NCBI GenBank assembly: GCA_030434875.1
Contig: JAUISW010000001.1
Location: forward strand, 879,501 to 943,500
Direction: 5' to 3'
Source of the DNA: Lachnospiraceae bacterium C1.1
Lineage (GTDB): Bacteria; Bacillota; Clostridia; Lachnospirales; Lachnospiraceae
DNA: 64,000 nt
The position numbers were made by a program, and so were the translations under genes. Positions 1-8,155 of the stretch are shown here, one piece after another. Position 1 is the first letter of the stretch. The number at the start of each line of letters is the position of its first letter. Below the pieces are notes generated by a model. The model saw nothing but the letters and a program-made list of their open reading frames with translations, did not search any database and had not been told where the DNA came from.

Positions 1-30
1 TCTGATTTCTATATTGAGGACTATGAATAT

Positions 31-792
31 ATGAAAAAAATTGGAATTATTACGGGAGCATCTTCCGGAATGGGAAGAGAATTCGTAAGAGTTGCAGCAA
101 CAAAACTCAGTTCTTTGGATGAATTGTGGGTCATAGCCAGACGAGGAGACAGACTTGCTTCAATAAGGAGAACTTTTGGCAGCAGGATACGTCCTATAGA
201 GCTGGATCTTTCTGATGAAAATAAAATAAGCTCACTTGCAGCAATGCTTGAAAATGAGCAGCCTGACGTTAGACTGCTGATTAACAGTGCAGGTCTCGGA
301 ATTATCGGAAAGGTTGAAGAAGTCAGCAGTGAAGAGACTATGAATATGGTCAGGGTAAATGTTGATGCATTGACTTATTTATGCTCTGTTGTGATACCGT
401 ATATGAGAAGGGGATCACATATCATAAATATGGCTTCAAGCGCAGCATTTCTTCCGCAGCCGTCATTTGCTGTTTATGCTGCTTCAAAGTCTTATGTACT
501 TAGTTTTTCCCGGGCATTGAATTCGGAATTGAAGAAAAAAGGAATTCATGTCACTGCAGTGTGTCCTGGACCGGTAAAAACTGAGTTCTTTGATATTGCA
601 GAAAAACACAGAACAATAGCTTTCTATAAAAAACTGGTTATGGCATCACCTTCAAAGGTAGTTAATCTTGCATTCAGGGATGCTGCAAAAAATAAAGAAA
701 TTTCTGTATATTCACTGACTATGAAATTATCGCTCTTTATTACTAAAATATTACCGCATTCATTGCTGATTAGGATAATGGGGATCTTTTGA
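31..792 (+). CDS. SDR family NAD(P)-dependent oxidoreductase
   Basis: A 253-residue short-chain dehydrogenase. The N-terminal TGASSGMG motif binds the dinucleotide, NSAG sits near residue 85, and the catalytic Ser and YAASK (Tyr-x3-Lys) lie around residues 137-153, followed by the PGPVKTEF segment typical of the family. The length is normal for a classical SDR. The ATG is preceded by a TTGAGGA ribosome binding site. The gene overlaps the next start by one base (TGATG), so the two are translationally coupled. The substrate cannot be read from the sequence; the PGPVKTEF stretch and hydrophobic C-terminus resemble the DltE/YqjQ-like group, which is inference. Confidence 0.9.
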   Translation: MKKIGIITGASSGMGREFVRVAATKLSSLDELWVIARRGDRLASIRRTFGSRIRPIELDLSDENKISSLAAMLENEQPDVRLLINSAGLGIIGKVEEVSSEETMNMVRVNVDALTYLCSVVIPYMRRGSHIINMASSAAFLPQPSFAVYAASKSYVLSFSRALNSELKKKGIHVTAVCPGPVKTEFFDIAEKHRTIAFYKKLVMASPSKVVNLAFRDAAKNKEISVYSLTMKLSLFITKILPHSLLIRIMGIF

Positions 793-1349
793 TGGAAAAG
801 GGAAATTACGGCTACTTAAATAAGAAGCATAAAACAGCAGCATTGAAAACGGGAGCTTTTTTCGGATTCACATTGCTGCTGGTGCTTTTAGGGAGAGTTT
901 TTTTTAAGCAATATCAGGATGTTTTTATTATTTGTGCGATCATATCTGTGGTGCCTGCCGCAATGACGGCTGTCAATATGATAATGTATCTGCGTTACAG
1001 GACCGGACGCAGAGAAGTCTTTGACGAAATTGAGAAGATCAAGGGTGAGATTCCGGTTTTATATGATTGTGTATTTACTACGGAGAAGGAATCTTACGGT
1101 ACAAATGCGCTGGCAGTTATAAACAAAAATATTATTCTTTATTCAGAATATTCCAATTTTGATCCTGCCGGTCTTGAGAAGCATTTAAATTATATTTCTA
1201 AAAAGAATGGCCATAAAAGCTGGACAATAAAGGCTTTTACTGAATTTGAGAAATTTACTGCCAGAATTTCATATCTTAGAGAAAAAGAAATCAAGATTAC
1301 AAAATCAGATAAAGAAATGTTGGATCTGATCAAGGCAATTGTTTTATGA
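792..1349 (+). CDS. Small two-TM membrane protein of unknown function
   Basis: A protein of about 185 residues that I do not recognise as a named family. It has a short polar N-terminus, two adjacent hydrophobic helices (about residues 20-38 and 43-65), and a cytoplasmic-looking mixed-charge tail rich in Lys and Glu. I chose the ATG at 792 over the in-frame TTG at 789 because it overlaps the upstream TGA. The gene overlaps the downstream pseudouridine synthase start by 4 bases, so it sits inside an operon between an SDR and an RNA modification enzyme. No catalytic motif is visible. Confidence 0.75.
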   Translation: MEKGNYGYLNKKHKTAALKTGAFFGFTLLLVLLGRVFFKQYQDVFIICAIISVVPAAMTAVNMIMYLRYRTGRREVFDEIEKIKGEIPVLYDCVFTTEKESYGTNALAVINKNIILYSEYSNFDPAGLEKHLNYISKKNGHKSWTIKAFTEFEKFTARISYLREKEIKITKSDKEMLDLIKAIVL

Positions 1350-2341
1350 AAAAATTTACAGTTACAAAAAATGATGAGGGACAGACTCTCTTAAAATACA
1401 GTGCAAAAATACTTGCGAAGGCGCCAATGAGTGTTATTCGGAAAGCGCTTAGGAAGAAAAATATAGATCTGAACGGAAAGAAAGCTGATGGAAGTGAGAG
1501 CTTAAAGGCCGGGGATGAAATTCAGATATGGTTTTCTGATGAAACTTTTGCAAAATTTATGTCTGTGGCAGATAAACATAAATCATCTGCAAAGGATAAT
1601 AAAAAAATAAGTGAAAAAGAGTTAAAGTCTTTTGAAAAAAGTATTCTTTATGAGGACGAAAACGTAGTTATTATCAATAAGGCTGCCGGAATACTTACAC
1701 AGTCTGATGATTCAAACGAAAACTCGTTAAATGATATTTTACTTGCGTATTGTTCGGATTTTTCAAAGATCAGAACATTTAAGCCATCTATATGCAACAG
1801 ACTCGACAGGAATACAAGTGGCATCGTTATCGCTGGAAAGACTATAAAGGGTCTTCAGAAAATGAATGAACTTATCAAGGACAGGTCTGTTCGTAAATTC
1901 TACAGAACTATTCTTTTTGGCGAATTCAGGGAAGAAGCTGATCTTAAAGCGTGGTTGAGGAAAGATAAGGCAAAGAATAAGGTTTTTATATATGACAGTG
2001 AAAAAGAAAATTCCGTTGAAATAGAAACTATAGTAAATCCTATAGAAATTTTTAAGAGTCAGGGCTATAGTTTTACTTATGCTGAGGTGGATCTTGTAAC
2101 AGGCCGACCTCATCAGATAAGGGCTCATTTATCACATGTCGGGTGTCCTGTTATGGGAGACAGTAAATATGGCAGCAGTGAAAGCATCAGATGCAGTGAA
2201 AAATTTGGGATCAGACGCCAGATGCTTCATGCAGCAAGACTTGAATTTCCTAAATTAAAAGGTGAATTTGCTGCGTTATCAGAAAAAATCATTGAAGCCC
2301 CAATAGCTCAGGATATGAACTCGCTCTTAAAATTAAGATGA
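1346..2341 (+). CDS. RluA-family 23S rRNA pseudouridine synthase (RluC-like)
   Basis: A 331-residue pseudouridine synthase. An S4-like RNA-binding domain covers about residues 25-75. The RluA catalytic domain follows, with the signature RLDRNTSG; its Asp, about residue 154, is the catalytic nucleophile of the family. A later GRPHQIRAH motif is also typical. It most likely isomerises uridines in 23S rRNA, but the exact target cannot be read from sequence. It starts inside the upstream gene (4-base overlap). A second paralogue, RluD-like, lies at 57139-58056. Confidence 0.9.
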   Translation: MKKFTVTKNDEGQTLLKYSAKILAKAPMSVIRKALRKKNIDLNGKKADGSESLKAGDEIQIWFSDETFAKFMSVADKHKSSAKDNKKISEKELKSFEKSILYEDENVVIINKAAGILTQSDDSNENSLNDILLAYCSDFSKIRTFKPSICNRLDRNTSGIVIAGKTIKGLQKMNELIKDRSVRKFYRTILFGEFREEADLKAWLRKDKAKNKVFIYDSEKENSVEIETIVNPIEIFKSQGYSFTYAEVDLVTGRPHQIRAHLSHVGCPVMGDSKYGSSESIRCSEKFGIRRQMLHAARLEFPKLKGEFAALSEKIIEAPIAQDMNSLLKLR

Positions 2342-2366
2342 GATCTGAAATTGGAGAAAGCTGAAA

Positions 2367-2912
2367 ATGGCAACATGGAAATCAAGAGGTCTTCGGGGAT
2401 CAACCCTTGAAGACCTTATAAATAGAGCAAATGAGAAATATTTAGAGAATCATCTTTGCCTCATACAGAAGGTACCCACTCCTATAACGCCTATTGAATT
2501 TGACAAGGGTTCAAGGACTATTAAACTTGCTTATTTTGATAAAAAAAGTACGGTTGATTATATCGGTGTGGTTCAGGGGATACCGGTCTGTTTTGATGCA
2601 AAGGAATGTGCGGTGGATACCTTTACTCTTGCCAATATTCATGAACATCAGGTGAGGTTCATGGAGGAATACGAAAGGCAGGGTGGGGTGTCTTTTTTTC
2701 TAATCCATTATACTGGAAGAGGGATTTTTTATTATTTAAGATTTGCAAAACTGTATGAATTCTGGAAACGATGGGAAGGTGGAGGCCGCAGGAGTTTCAG
2801 GTTTGAAGAGATTGAAACAGATTTTATAATCGATCCGAGACCGGGAATGCCATTGCCTTATTTGGATGCTTTGCAGACTGACCTTGACAGACGCAGTGAA
2901 ATCCCTGTATAA
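2367..2912 (+). CDS. recU: Holliday junction resolvase RecU
   Basis: A 181-residue protein matching RecU, the Firmicute Holliday junction endonuclease used in recombinational repair and chromosome segregation. Visible hallmarks are the N-terminal GSTLEDLIN stretch, the metal-binding core with an Asp in VDYIGV, the FDAKE motif carrying the acidic and Lys catalytic residues, and the EHQVRFM helix. Its length is close to that of the compact clostridial RecU proteins. It is followed by an 80-bp spacer before the histidine operon and probably belongs to the upstream transcription unit. Confidence 0.92.
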   Translation: MATWKSRGLRGSTLEDLINRANEKYLENHLCLIQKVPTPITPIEFDKGSRTIKLAYFDKKSTVDYIGVVQGIPVCFDAKECAVDTFTLANIHEHQVRFMEEYERQGGVSFFLIHYTGRGIFYYLRFAKLYEFWKRWEGGGRRSFRFEEIETDFIIDPRPGMPLPYLDALQTDLDRRSEIPV

Positions 2913-2991
2913 TAAGCTAAGTTTTTAATTTGGTAGCACGTTACCACGATAAAGTGGAACCGATAAATATGTGTATTGTGAGGTGTGAAAG

Positions 2992-4203
2992 GTGAAAACA
3001 AATAGTTTATTACATACTCCGGAGGGCGTTCGTGATATATATGGGGATGAGCTTCAGAGAAAACTTAGTCTTGAGGAAAAACTTAGGGAAACGATCAGAA
3101 GTTTTGGCTACAACGATATAGAGACTCCTTCGTTTGAGTATTTTGATATTTATTCAAAGGAAATAGGCACAACACCTTCGAAGGAAATCTATAAATTTTT
3201 TGACAGTGAAAATAATACCCTGGCGCTTCGGCCTGACTTTACTCCGGGCGTTGTACGTTCAGCTGTTAAATATTTTATGGAAGATGAGCTTCCTATCAAA
3301 CTTGTTTATCTTGGTAATACATTTTCAAACAGATCCGATCTGCAGGGTAAATTAAAGGAAATAACTGAGCTTGGAGTTGAACATTTGGGAAACGCTTCAG
3401 CAGATGCAGATGCAGAAATGATCTATATGGCAGTATGTCTTTTAAGGACTGCCGGTCTTAAGGATTTTCAGATCTGTCTTGGCACAGAGGAATATTTCAG
3501 AGGACTTTGTGAGGCAGCAGGACTTGAGAACGAAGACAGAGCTGATCTAAGTGAGCACATTCGAAATAAGAATTATTTCGGAACAATGGACTTTATTGAG
3601 TCTCTTGATATCAAGGATAACGTAAAAAATGCACTGGCTGCTTTTTCTGATTTCGCAGGAGATGTTGAAATACTTGATTCTGCCTATGAGCTTGCTAAGG
3701 GAATAAAGAGAAGCGAAGCGGCAATTGAGAGACTTAAGAATGTATATGATCTTTTGAAGATCTATGGTGTTGAAAATTATGTAAGCTTTGATCTGGGAAT
3801 GCTTTCAAAGAGAGAGTATTATACCGGAATAGTTTTCAGGGCTTATACATTTGGAACCGGTGATGCGATCATCAGAGGCGGAAGATATGATAATCTTCTC
3901 GTAAAATTTGGTAAGGATGTTGCAGCTACAGGATTCACAGTTGTCATAGATGAACTTATGAATACTTTAAGTGCACAGCATATAGATATCAGTCTTGATC
4001 TTAAAAGAGCTATCGTTGCCTATGATGAAAAATCTCTTGCAGAAGCCCTTAGGCTTTGCGAAGAACTAAGGGCGGACGGAGTTGATACTGAAATGCTGAG
4101 CATAGCTTTTTCAGAGGAAAAACTGAAAATGCGGGCTAAAAACCTAGGCAATGCAAAGCTTTATTTTGTAATAGATGGAGAGCGAAAGGAGGAGGAGCTT
4201 TGA
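2992..4203 (+). CDS. hisZ: ATP phosphoribosyltransferase regulatory subunit HisZ
   Basis: A 403-residue class II histidyl-tRNA-synthetase-like protein without a tRNA anticodon-binding role. It pairs with the short catalytic HisG to form the octameric first enzyme of histidine synthesis and confers feedback regulation. Seen here: LLHTPEGVRDIYGDE, TPSFEYFD, LRPDFTPGVVRS and the GGRYDNLL segment near residue 300. The GTG start at 2992 has a GAGGTG site just upstream. It overlaps hisG by 4 bases. Adjacency to a short HisG distinguishes it from HisS. Its C-terminus is shorter than that of typical HisS. Confidence 0.93.
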   Translation: MKTNSLLHTPEGVRDIYGDELQRKLSLEEKLRETIRSFGYNDIETPSFEYFDIYSKEIGTTPSKEIYKFFDSENNTLALRPDFTPGVVRSAVKYFMEDELPIKLVYLGNTFSNRSDLQGKLKEITELGVEHLGNASADADAEMIYMAVCLLRTAGLKDFQICLGTEEYFRGLCEAAGLENEDRADLSEHIRNKNYFGTMDFIESLDIKDNVKNALAAFSDFAGDVEILDSAYELAKGIKRSEAAIERLKNVYDLLKIYGVENYVSFDLGMLSKREYYTGIVFRAYTFGTGDAIIRGGRYDNLLVKFGKDVAATGFTVVIDELMNTLSAQHIDISLDLKRAIVAYDEKSLAEALRLCEELRADGVDTEMLSIAFSEEKLKMRAKNLGNAKLYFVIDGERKEEEL

Positions 4204-4835
4204 GATATCTTACATTTGCCCTTACAAAGGGACGTCTTGCGGAAAAGACTCTTGAACTCCTTGAGAAAAAAGGACTCGGCTGTAAAGAGATGGAAGATAA
4301 GAAGTCGAGAAAACTTATTTTTGTAAATGAGGAGAAAAAACTTAAATTCTTCCTTGCAAAAGGACCGGATGTGCCGACTTATGTCGAGCATGGAGCTGCA
4401 GATATTGGTGTTACCGGTAAAGACATCATCATGGAGGAAAACCGTAATATTTTTGAGGTTCTTGATCTTGGCTTTGGAAAATGCAGAATGTGTGTCTGCG
4501 GTCCAGAGGAAGCAAGGGAAAAACTCAATCATCATGAGATGATTCGTGTTGCAAGTAAATATCCGCTCATAGCAAAGGATTATTTTCACAATAAAAAGCA
4601 TCAGACGGTCGATATCATTAAACTTAACGGTTCTATCGAGCTTGCGCCAATTGTAGGATTGAGCGATGTTATAGTAGATATCGTTGAGACAGGTGCAACA
4701 TTAAGGGAAAATGGACTCAGCGTATTGGAAGAGGTTTGTCCTTTGTCAGCGCGAATGGTTGTAAATCAGGTTTCAATGCGCCTTGAGGCTGAGAGGATCA
4801 GGAAAATAATCAATGACTTGAAAGAGGAAATATAA
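4200..4835 (+). CDS. hisG: ATP phosphoribosyltransferase catalytic subunit, short form
   Basis: A 211-residue short-form HisG that condenses ATP with PRPP in the first step of histidine synthesis. The short form lacks the C-terminal allosteric ACT-like domain and needs HisZ, which is encoded immediately upstream. Seen: the TKGRL motif at the N-terminus, GAADIGVTGKD, and the PRPP-binding DIVETGATLRENGL loop. It uses a TTG start overlapping the hisZ stop (TTGA), with an AGGAGGAG site inside the end of hisZ, which indicates tight coupling and equimolar production. Confidence 0.95.
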   Translation: MRYLTFALTKGRLAEKTLELLEKKGLGCKEMEDKKSRKLIFVNEEKKLKFFLAKGPDVPTYVEHGAADIGVTGKDIIMEENRNIFEVLDLGFGKCRMCVCGPEEAREKLNHHEMIRVASKYPLIAKDYFHNKKHQTVDIIKLNGSIELAPIVGLSDVIVDIVETGATLRENGLSVLEEVCPLSARMVVNQVSMRLEAERIRKIINDLKEEI

Positions 4836-4836
4836 A

Positions 4837-6132
4837 ATGGGAATCAGAATCCTTGAACTTAATGACAAAATAAAAAATAATATTCTTGAAAATATGCTTA
4901 AAAGAAGCCCTTCCAGCTACAGAGAACATGAAGAGACTGTTAGGGAGATCATCGCCAATGTCAGAAAAGATGGTGATAAGGCAATTTTTGCATATGCTGA
5001 GAAATTTGACGGTGTAAGTCTAAACGCTGATAATTTCAGAGTCAGTGAAGAAGAAATTAAAGAGGCTCTTTCGGAAGTCGGAGATGAACTTTTGGGAGTA
5101 ATGAAGCGCTCAATGGAAAACATCAGGGCATTTCATGAAAAACAGGTTCGCCAGAGCTTTTTTACTACAAAAGAAGACGGAAGTATTCTGGGACAGAGAA
5201 TTACTCCGATAGCAAGAGTTGGTGTATACGTTCCAGGCGGTAAGGCAGTTTATCCTTCTTCAGTTCTCATGAATGTCGTTCCTGCACTTGTTGCCGGGGT
5301 TCCTGAAATCGTAATGACAACACCCTGTGGAAAGGACGGTAAGATCAACGCAAATGTCCTTGCGGCAGCGCACATCCTAGGAATCAAGGAAATATACAAG
5401 ACAGGCGGAGCTCAGGCAATAGCAGCACTTGCGTTTGGAACAGAGAGTATTGCAAAGGCTGATAAGATTGTTGGTCCCGGAAACATTTTTGTTGCTTTGG
5501 CCAAAAGAGAGGTTTATGGTCACGTAAGCATAGATTCGATAGCAGGCCCTTCTGAGATAATGGTTCTTGCTGATGAAACAGCAAATGCTCATTTTGTGGC
5601 TGCTGATCTTTTAAGCCAGGCAGAACATGATGAGATGGCCTCCTCGATACTTGTGACAAATTCAGAAAAACTTGCGAAAGAAGTATCAGATGAGATAGAT
5701 GGATACCTGAAAAAATTAAGCAGAAGTCAGATCATTGAAAAATCATTAGTAAATTATGGCTATGCTCTTGTTGCTGCTTCGATGGATGAAGCAATAGATG
5801 TTGTAAATGAGATTGCATCCGAACATTTGGAAATTGTAACGGCCAATCCATGGGAAACAATGACAAAGGTTAAGAATGCAGGAGCTATTTTCCTTGGCAG
5901 TTATTCGTCAGAACCGCTTGGTGATTATTTTGCCGGTCCTAATCATGTGCTTCCGACAAATGGTACTGCAAAATTCTTCTCACCGCTTTCAGTGGATGAT
6001 TTTATAAAGAAATCTTCGGTAATTTCTTATTCAAAAGAAGCATTGGAAAAAGTACATAAGGACATAGAGGCTTTTGCAAAGGCTGAGGGACTTACAGCCC
6101 ATGCGAATTCAATAGCTGTGAGGTTTGAGTAA
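4837..6132 (+). CDS. hisD: Histidinol dehydrogenase
   Basis: A 431-residue zinc enzyme catalysing the last two oxidations from histidinol to histidine with NAD+. Recognisable segments are RVGVYVPGGKAVYPSS, GGAQAIAALAFGT, KIVGPGNIFVALAK, IAGPSEIMVLAD, the metal-binding SQAEHDE and ASEHLEI regions, and YFAGPNHVLPT. The full family length is present. It starts one base after the hisG stop and its stop overlaps the hisB start (TAATG), so it is a central gene of the operon. Confidence 0.96.
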   Translation: MGIRILELNDKIKNNILENMLKRSPSSYREHEETVREIIANVRKDGDKAIFAYAEKFDGVSLNADNFRVSEEEIKEALSEVGDELLGVMKRSMENIRAFHEKQVRQSFFTTKEDGSILGQRITPIARVGVYVPGGKAVYPSSVLMNVVPALVAGVPEIVMTTPCGKDGKINANVLAAAHILGIKEIYKTGGAQAIAALAFGTESIAKADKIVGPGNIFVALAKREVYGHVSIDSIAGPSEIMVLADETANAHFVAADLLSQAEHDEMASSILVTNSEKLAKEVSDEIDGYLKKLSRSQIIEKSLVNYGYALVAASMDEAIDVVNEIASEHLEIVTANPWETMTKVKNAGAIFLGSYSSEPLGDYFAGPNHVLPTNGTAKFFSPLSVDDFIKKSSVISYSKEALEKVHKDIEAFAKAEGLTAHANSIAVRFE

Positions 6133-6719
6133 TGAACAGAAATGTATTTAAGCAAAGGACTACCCGAGAAACGGATATTAGTGTAAAATTAGATTTAGAT
6201 GGAAGCGGAAAATCTGACATTGATACAGGCGTAGCTTTTTTTGACCATATGCTTGAAGGATTTGCACGTCATGGTTTTTTTGATCTTGAATTAAAATGTA
6301 AGGGCGACATAGAAGTAGACTGTCACCATACTGTTGAGGACTGCGGAATTGTTCTGGGTTCTGCAATTGCCGAAGCAGTCGGTGATAAGAAGGGCATAAA
6401 GCGTTTCGGACATTTTATACTTCCTATGGATGACGCGCTTGTGCTTTCGGCGGTGGATCTTTCCGGAAGACCATATCTTGATTTTAAGGTTGATTTTAAG
6501 AACGAAAAGTGTGGAGCTATGGATTCTGACCTCTTCAATGAATTTTTTTACGCGCTTTCATACAGTTCAATGATGAACATACACATACAAAAGCTTGCAG
6601 GAGAAAATGACCATCACATAGCGGAGGCTGCGTTTAAGTCATTTGCCAAGTCCCTTGATATGGCCGTTTCTTTTGACGAAAGAATTACAGATGTCCTTTC
6701 AACGAAAGGAAGTTTGTAA
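6132..6719 (+). CDS. hisB: Imidazoleglycerol-phosphate dehydratase
   Basis: A 195-residue monofunctional IGPD that dehydrates imidazole-glycerol phosphate to imidazole-acetol phosphate with two manganese ions. Both metal-binding halves are visible: [11 protein letters not shown] with DCHHTVED near residues 35-75, and DNHHIAE-like [11 protein letters not shown] near residue 155. There is no fused histidinol phosphatase, unlike the enterobacterial HisB. It overlaps the hisD stop and is followed after 20 bases by the HisF-like/HisIE fusion. Confidence 0.96.
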   Translation: MNRNVFKQRTTRETDISVKLDLDGSGKSDIDTGVAFFDHMLEGFARHGFFDLELKCKGDIEVDCHHTVEDCGIVLGSAIAEAVGDKKGIKRFGHFILPMDDALVLSAVDLSGRPYLDFKVDFKNEKCGAMDSDLFNEFFYALSYSSMMNIHIQKLAGENDHHIAEAAFKSFAKSLDMAVSFDERITDVLSTKGSL

Positions 6720-6739
6720 GAAAGAAGGACAGTTTATTT

Positions 6740-8056
6740 ATGGATTACAAACAGATCGTGCCAAGCATATTCCTGAAAAACGGAGAGGCTGTTTCCTGGC
6801 CGGATAAGGATGAAAGAGTTACTGATGATCCTGTTCAGCTGGCACTTAATTATGCAAATTATGGTGCTGACAGTATCATAGTTTTCGATTTAGCAGAGGA
6901 TTCTCATGGTCATGCCATAAATATAGGCGTGATAAGGAATATATGCAGAAATGTGGATATTCCGGTTATCGGTTCCGGAAACGTAGGACGTCTCGAAGAT
7001 ATAAAGAGAATGATATATGCGGGATGTTACAAGGCCTGTCTTAATTTTACAAGAAGGGTGGATACCAATCTTACAGAAGATGCGGGAAGACGTTTCGGAC
7101 GAGAGCATATTGCAATTGCCGTTGATAATGTCAGGCAGCTTGAAGCAGGAACCATACAGATCAAAAATTATGTCAGTGAGATCATTCTTATAGGAAGTTT
7201 TGACCTGGAACTTTGTACAGAATGGGTTACAAAGAATTGCACAAAAAATGTAAATCCTATTAATATGGGGCTTGTACCTGTTTTCAGCAATAAAAGCTTT
7301 CATGATGCAGCAGCGGTTCTCAGAAGTTATGATATAACAGGAATTTCCGGCGGAGAATTGAACTGCAATTATAAGGAATTTATGAATTTTAAGAGACAGT
7401 GCAAGGGTCTCGGAGTTTCGGTAGATTCTTTTGAAAGCAAGTTAAGCTGGAGTGATTTTAAGCTTAATTCAGATGGGATGGTACCGGTAATCGTACAGGA
7501 TTATAAAAATAATGAAGTCCTTATGCTTGCATATATGAACGAGAAGGCGTATGATGCTACAGTACAAAGCGGTATAATGACATATTGGAGCAGAAGCCGC
7601 AATGAACTTTGGGTAAAGGGCGATACATCAGGACATTATCAGTATGTCAAGAGCCTTACAGCTGACTGTGATACTGACACGATCCTGGCTAAGGTATATC
7701 AGGTCGGAGCCGCATGTCATACAGGTTCAAGATCATGCTTCTTTAATGAAATGCTTTCTAAGAATTTTGATAAATCAAATCCAATGGAAGTTTTCAATCA
7801 GGTTTATAGAAAAATCTGTGAATCAAGTGAGGCACCGGGAAGTGATTCCTATACAAACTATATGTTTGACAAAGGAATTGATAAGCTTCTAAAAAAACTT
7901 GGTGAGGAATGTACAGAAATAATTGTTGCAGCCAAGAATCCCGATCCTGAGGAAATAAAGTACAGTATGGCTGACTGGCTCTATAATGCAATGATCCTCA
8001 TGAGCGAAAAAGGCGTTACATGGGAAGATGTTGCCAGAGAAGTCGCACACCGTTAA
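6740..8056 (+). CDS. hisIE: HisF/HisA-like barrel fused to HisI and HisE
   Basis: A 438-residue three-part protein. Residues 1 to about 220 form a HisA/HisF-like TIM barrel ([41 protein letters not shown]). Residues about 235-340 are HisI, the phosphoribosyl-AMP cyclohydrolase, with [10 protein letters not shown] and the zinc motifs DCDTD and CHTGSRSCF. The remainder is HisE, the phosphoribosyl-ATP pyrophosphatase ([15 protein letters not shown]). HisI and HisE catalyse steps 2 and 3 of histidine synthesis. In the barrel the first HisF catalytic Asp (CLDVKDG region) is replaced in PSIFLKNGE, while the second (AIDAK-like) is kept as AVDN. The barrel is therefore probably not an active HisF; this is inferred from alignment by eye. 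Confidence 0.9.
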   Translation: MDYKQIVPSIFLKNGEAVSWPDKDERVTDDPVQLALNYANYGADSIIVFDLAEDSHGHAINIGVIRNICRNVDIPVIGSGNVGRLEDIKRMIYAGCYKACLNFTRRVDTNLTEDAGRRFGREHIAIAVDNVRQLEAGTIQIKNYVSEIILIGSFDLELCTEWVTKNCTKNVNPINMGLVPVFSNKSFHDAAAVLRSYDITGISGGELNCNYKEFMNFKRQCKGLGVSVDSFESKLSWSDFKLNSDGMVPVIVQDYKNNEVLMLAYMNEKAYDATVQSGIMTYWSRSRNELWVKGDTSGHYQYVKSLTADCDTDTILAKVYQVGAACHTGSRSCFFNEMLSKNFDKSNPMEVFNQVYRKICESSEAPGSDSYTNYMFDKGIDKLLKKLGEECTEIIVAAKNPDPEEIKYSMADWLYNAMILMSEKGVTWEDVAREVAHR

Positions 8057-8069
8057 AGTAAGTAAATAC

Positions 8070-8117
8070 GAAAACACTTTTCAATATAAATATATTTTTA
8101 TATTGAAAAGTGTTTTC
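8070..8117. terminator. Perfect 21-bp inverted repeat, likely bidirectional terminator
   Basis: The arms 8070-8090 and 8097-8117 are exact reverse complements separated by a 6-base loop. The stem is AT-rich. It lies 14 bases after the his operon stop and 39 bases before the radical SAM gene, where a terminator or attenuator is expected. The right arm contains a TTTT run but the T tract after the stem is poor, so an mRNA-stabilising hairpin is also possible. Confidence 0.7.
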
Positions 8118-8155
8118 ATGGTTTTAGAAAAGAATGAGTAAGAGAAATTAAGCGT

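Noticed and set aside
2913-2991. Possible T-box regulating hisZ
   Set aside because: GGTAGCACGTTACC and CCACGATAAAGTGG look slightly like a T-box end, but the spacer is only 79 bp, there is no full UGGNACC consensus and no stem I or terminator. Only small hairpins are present.
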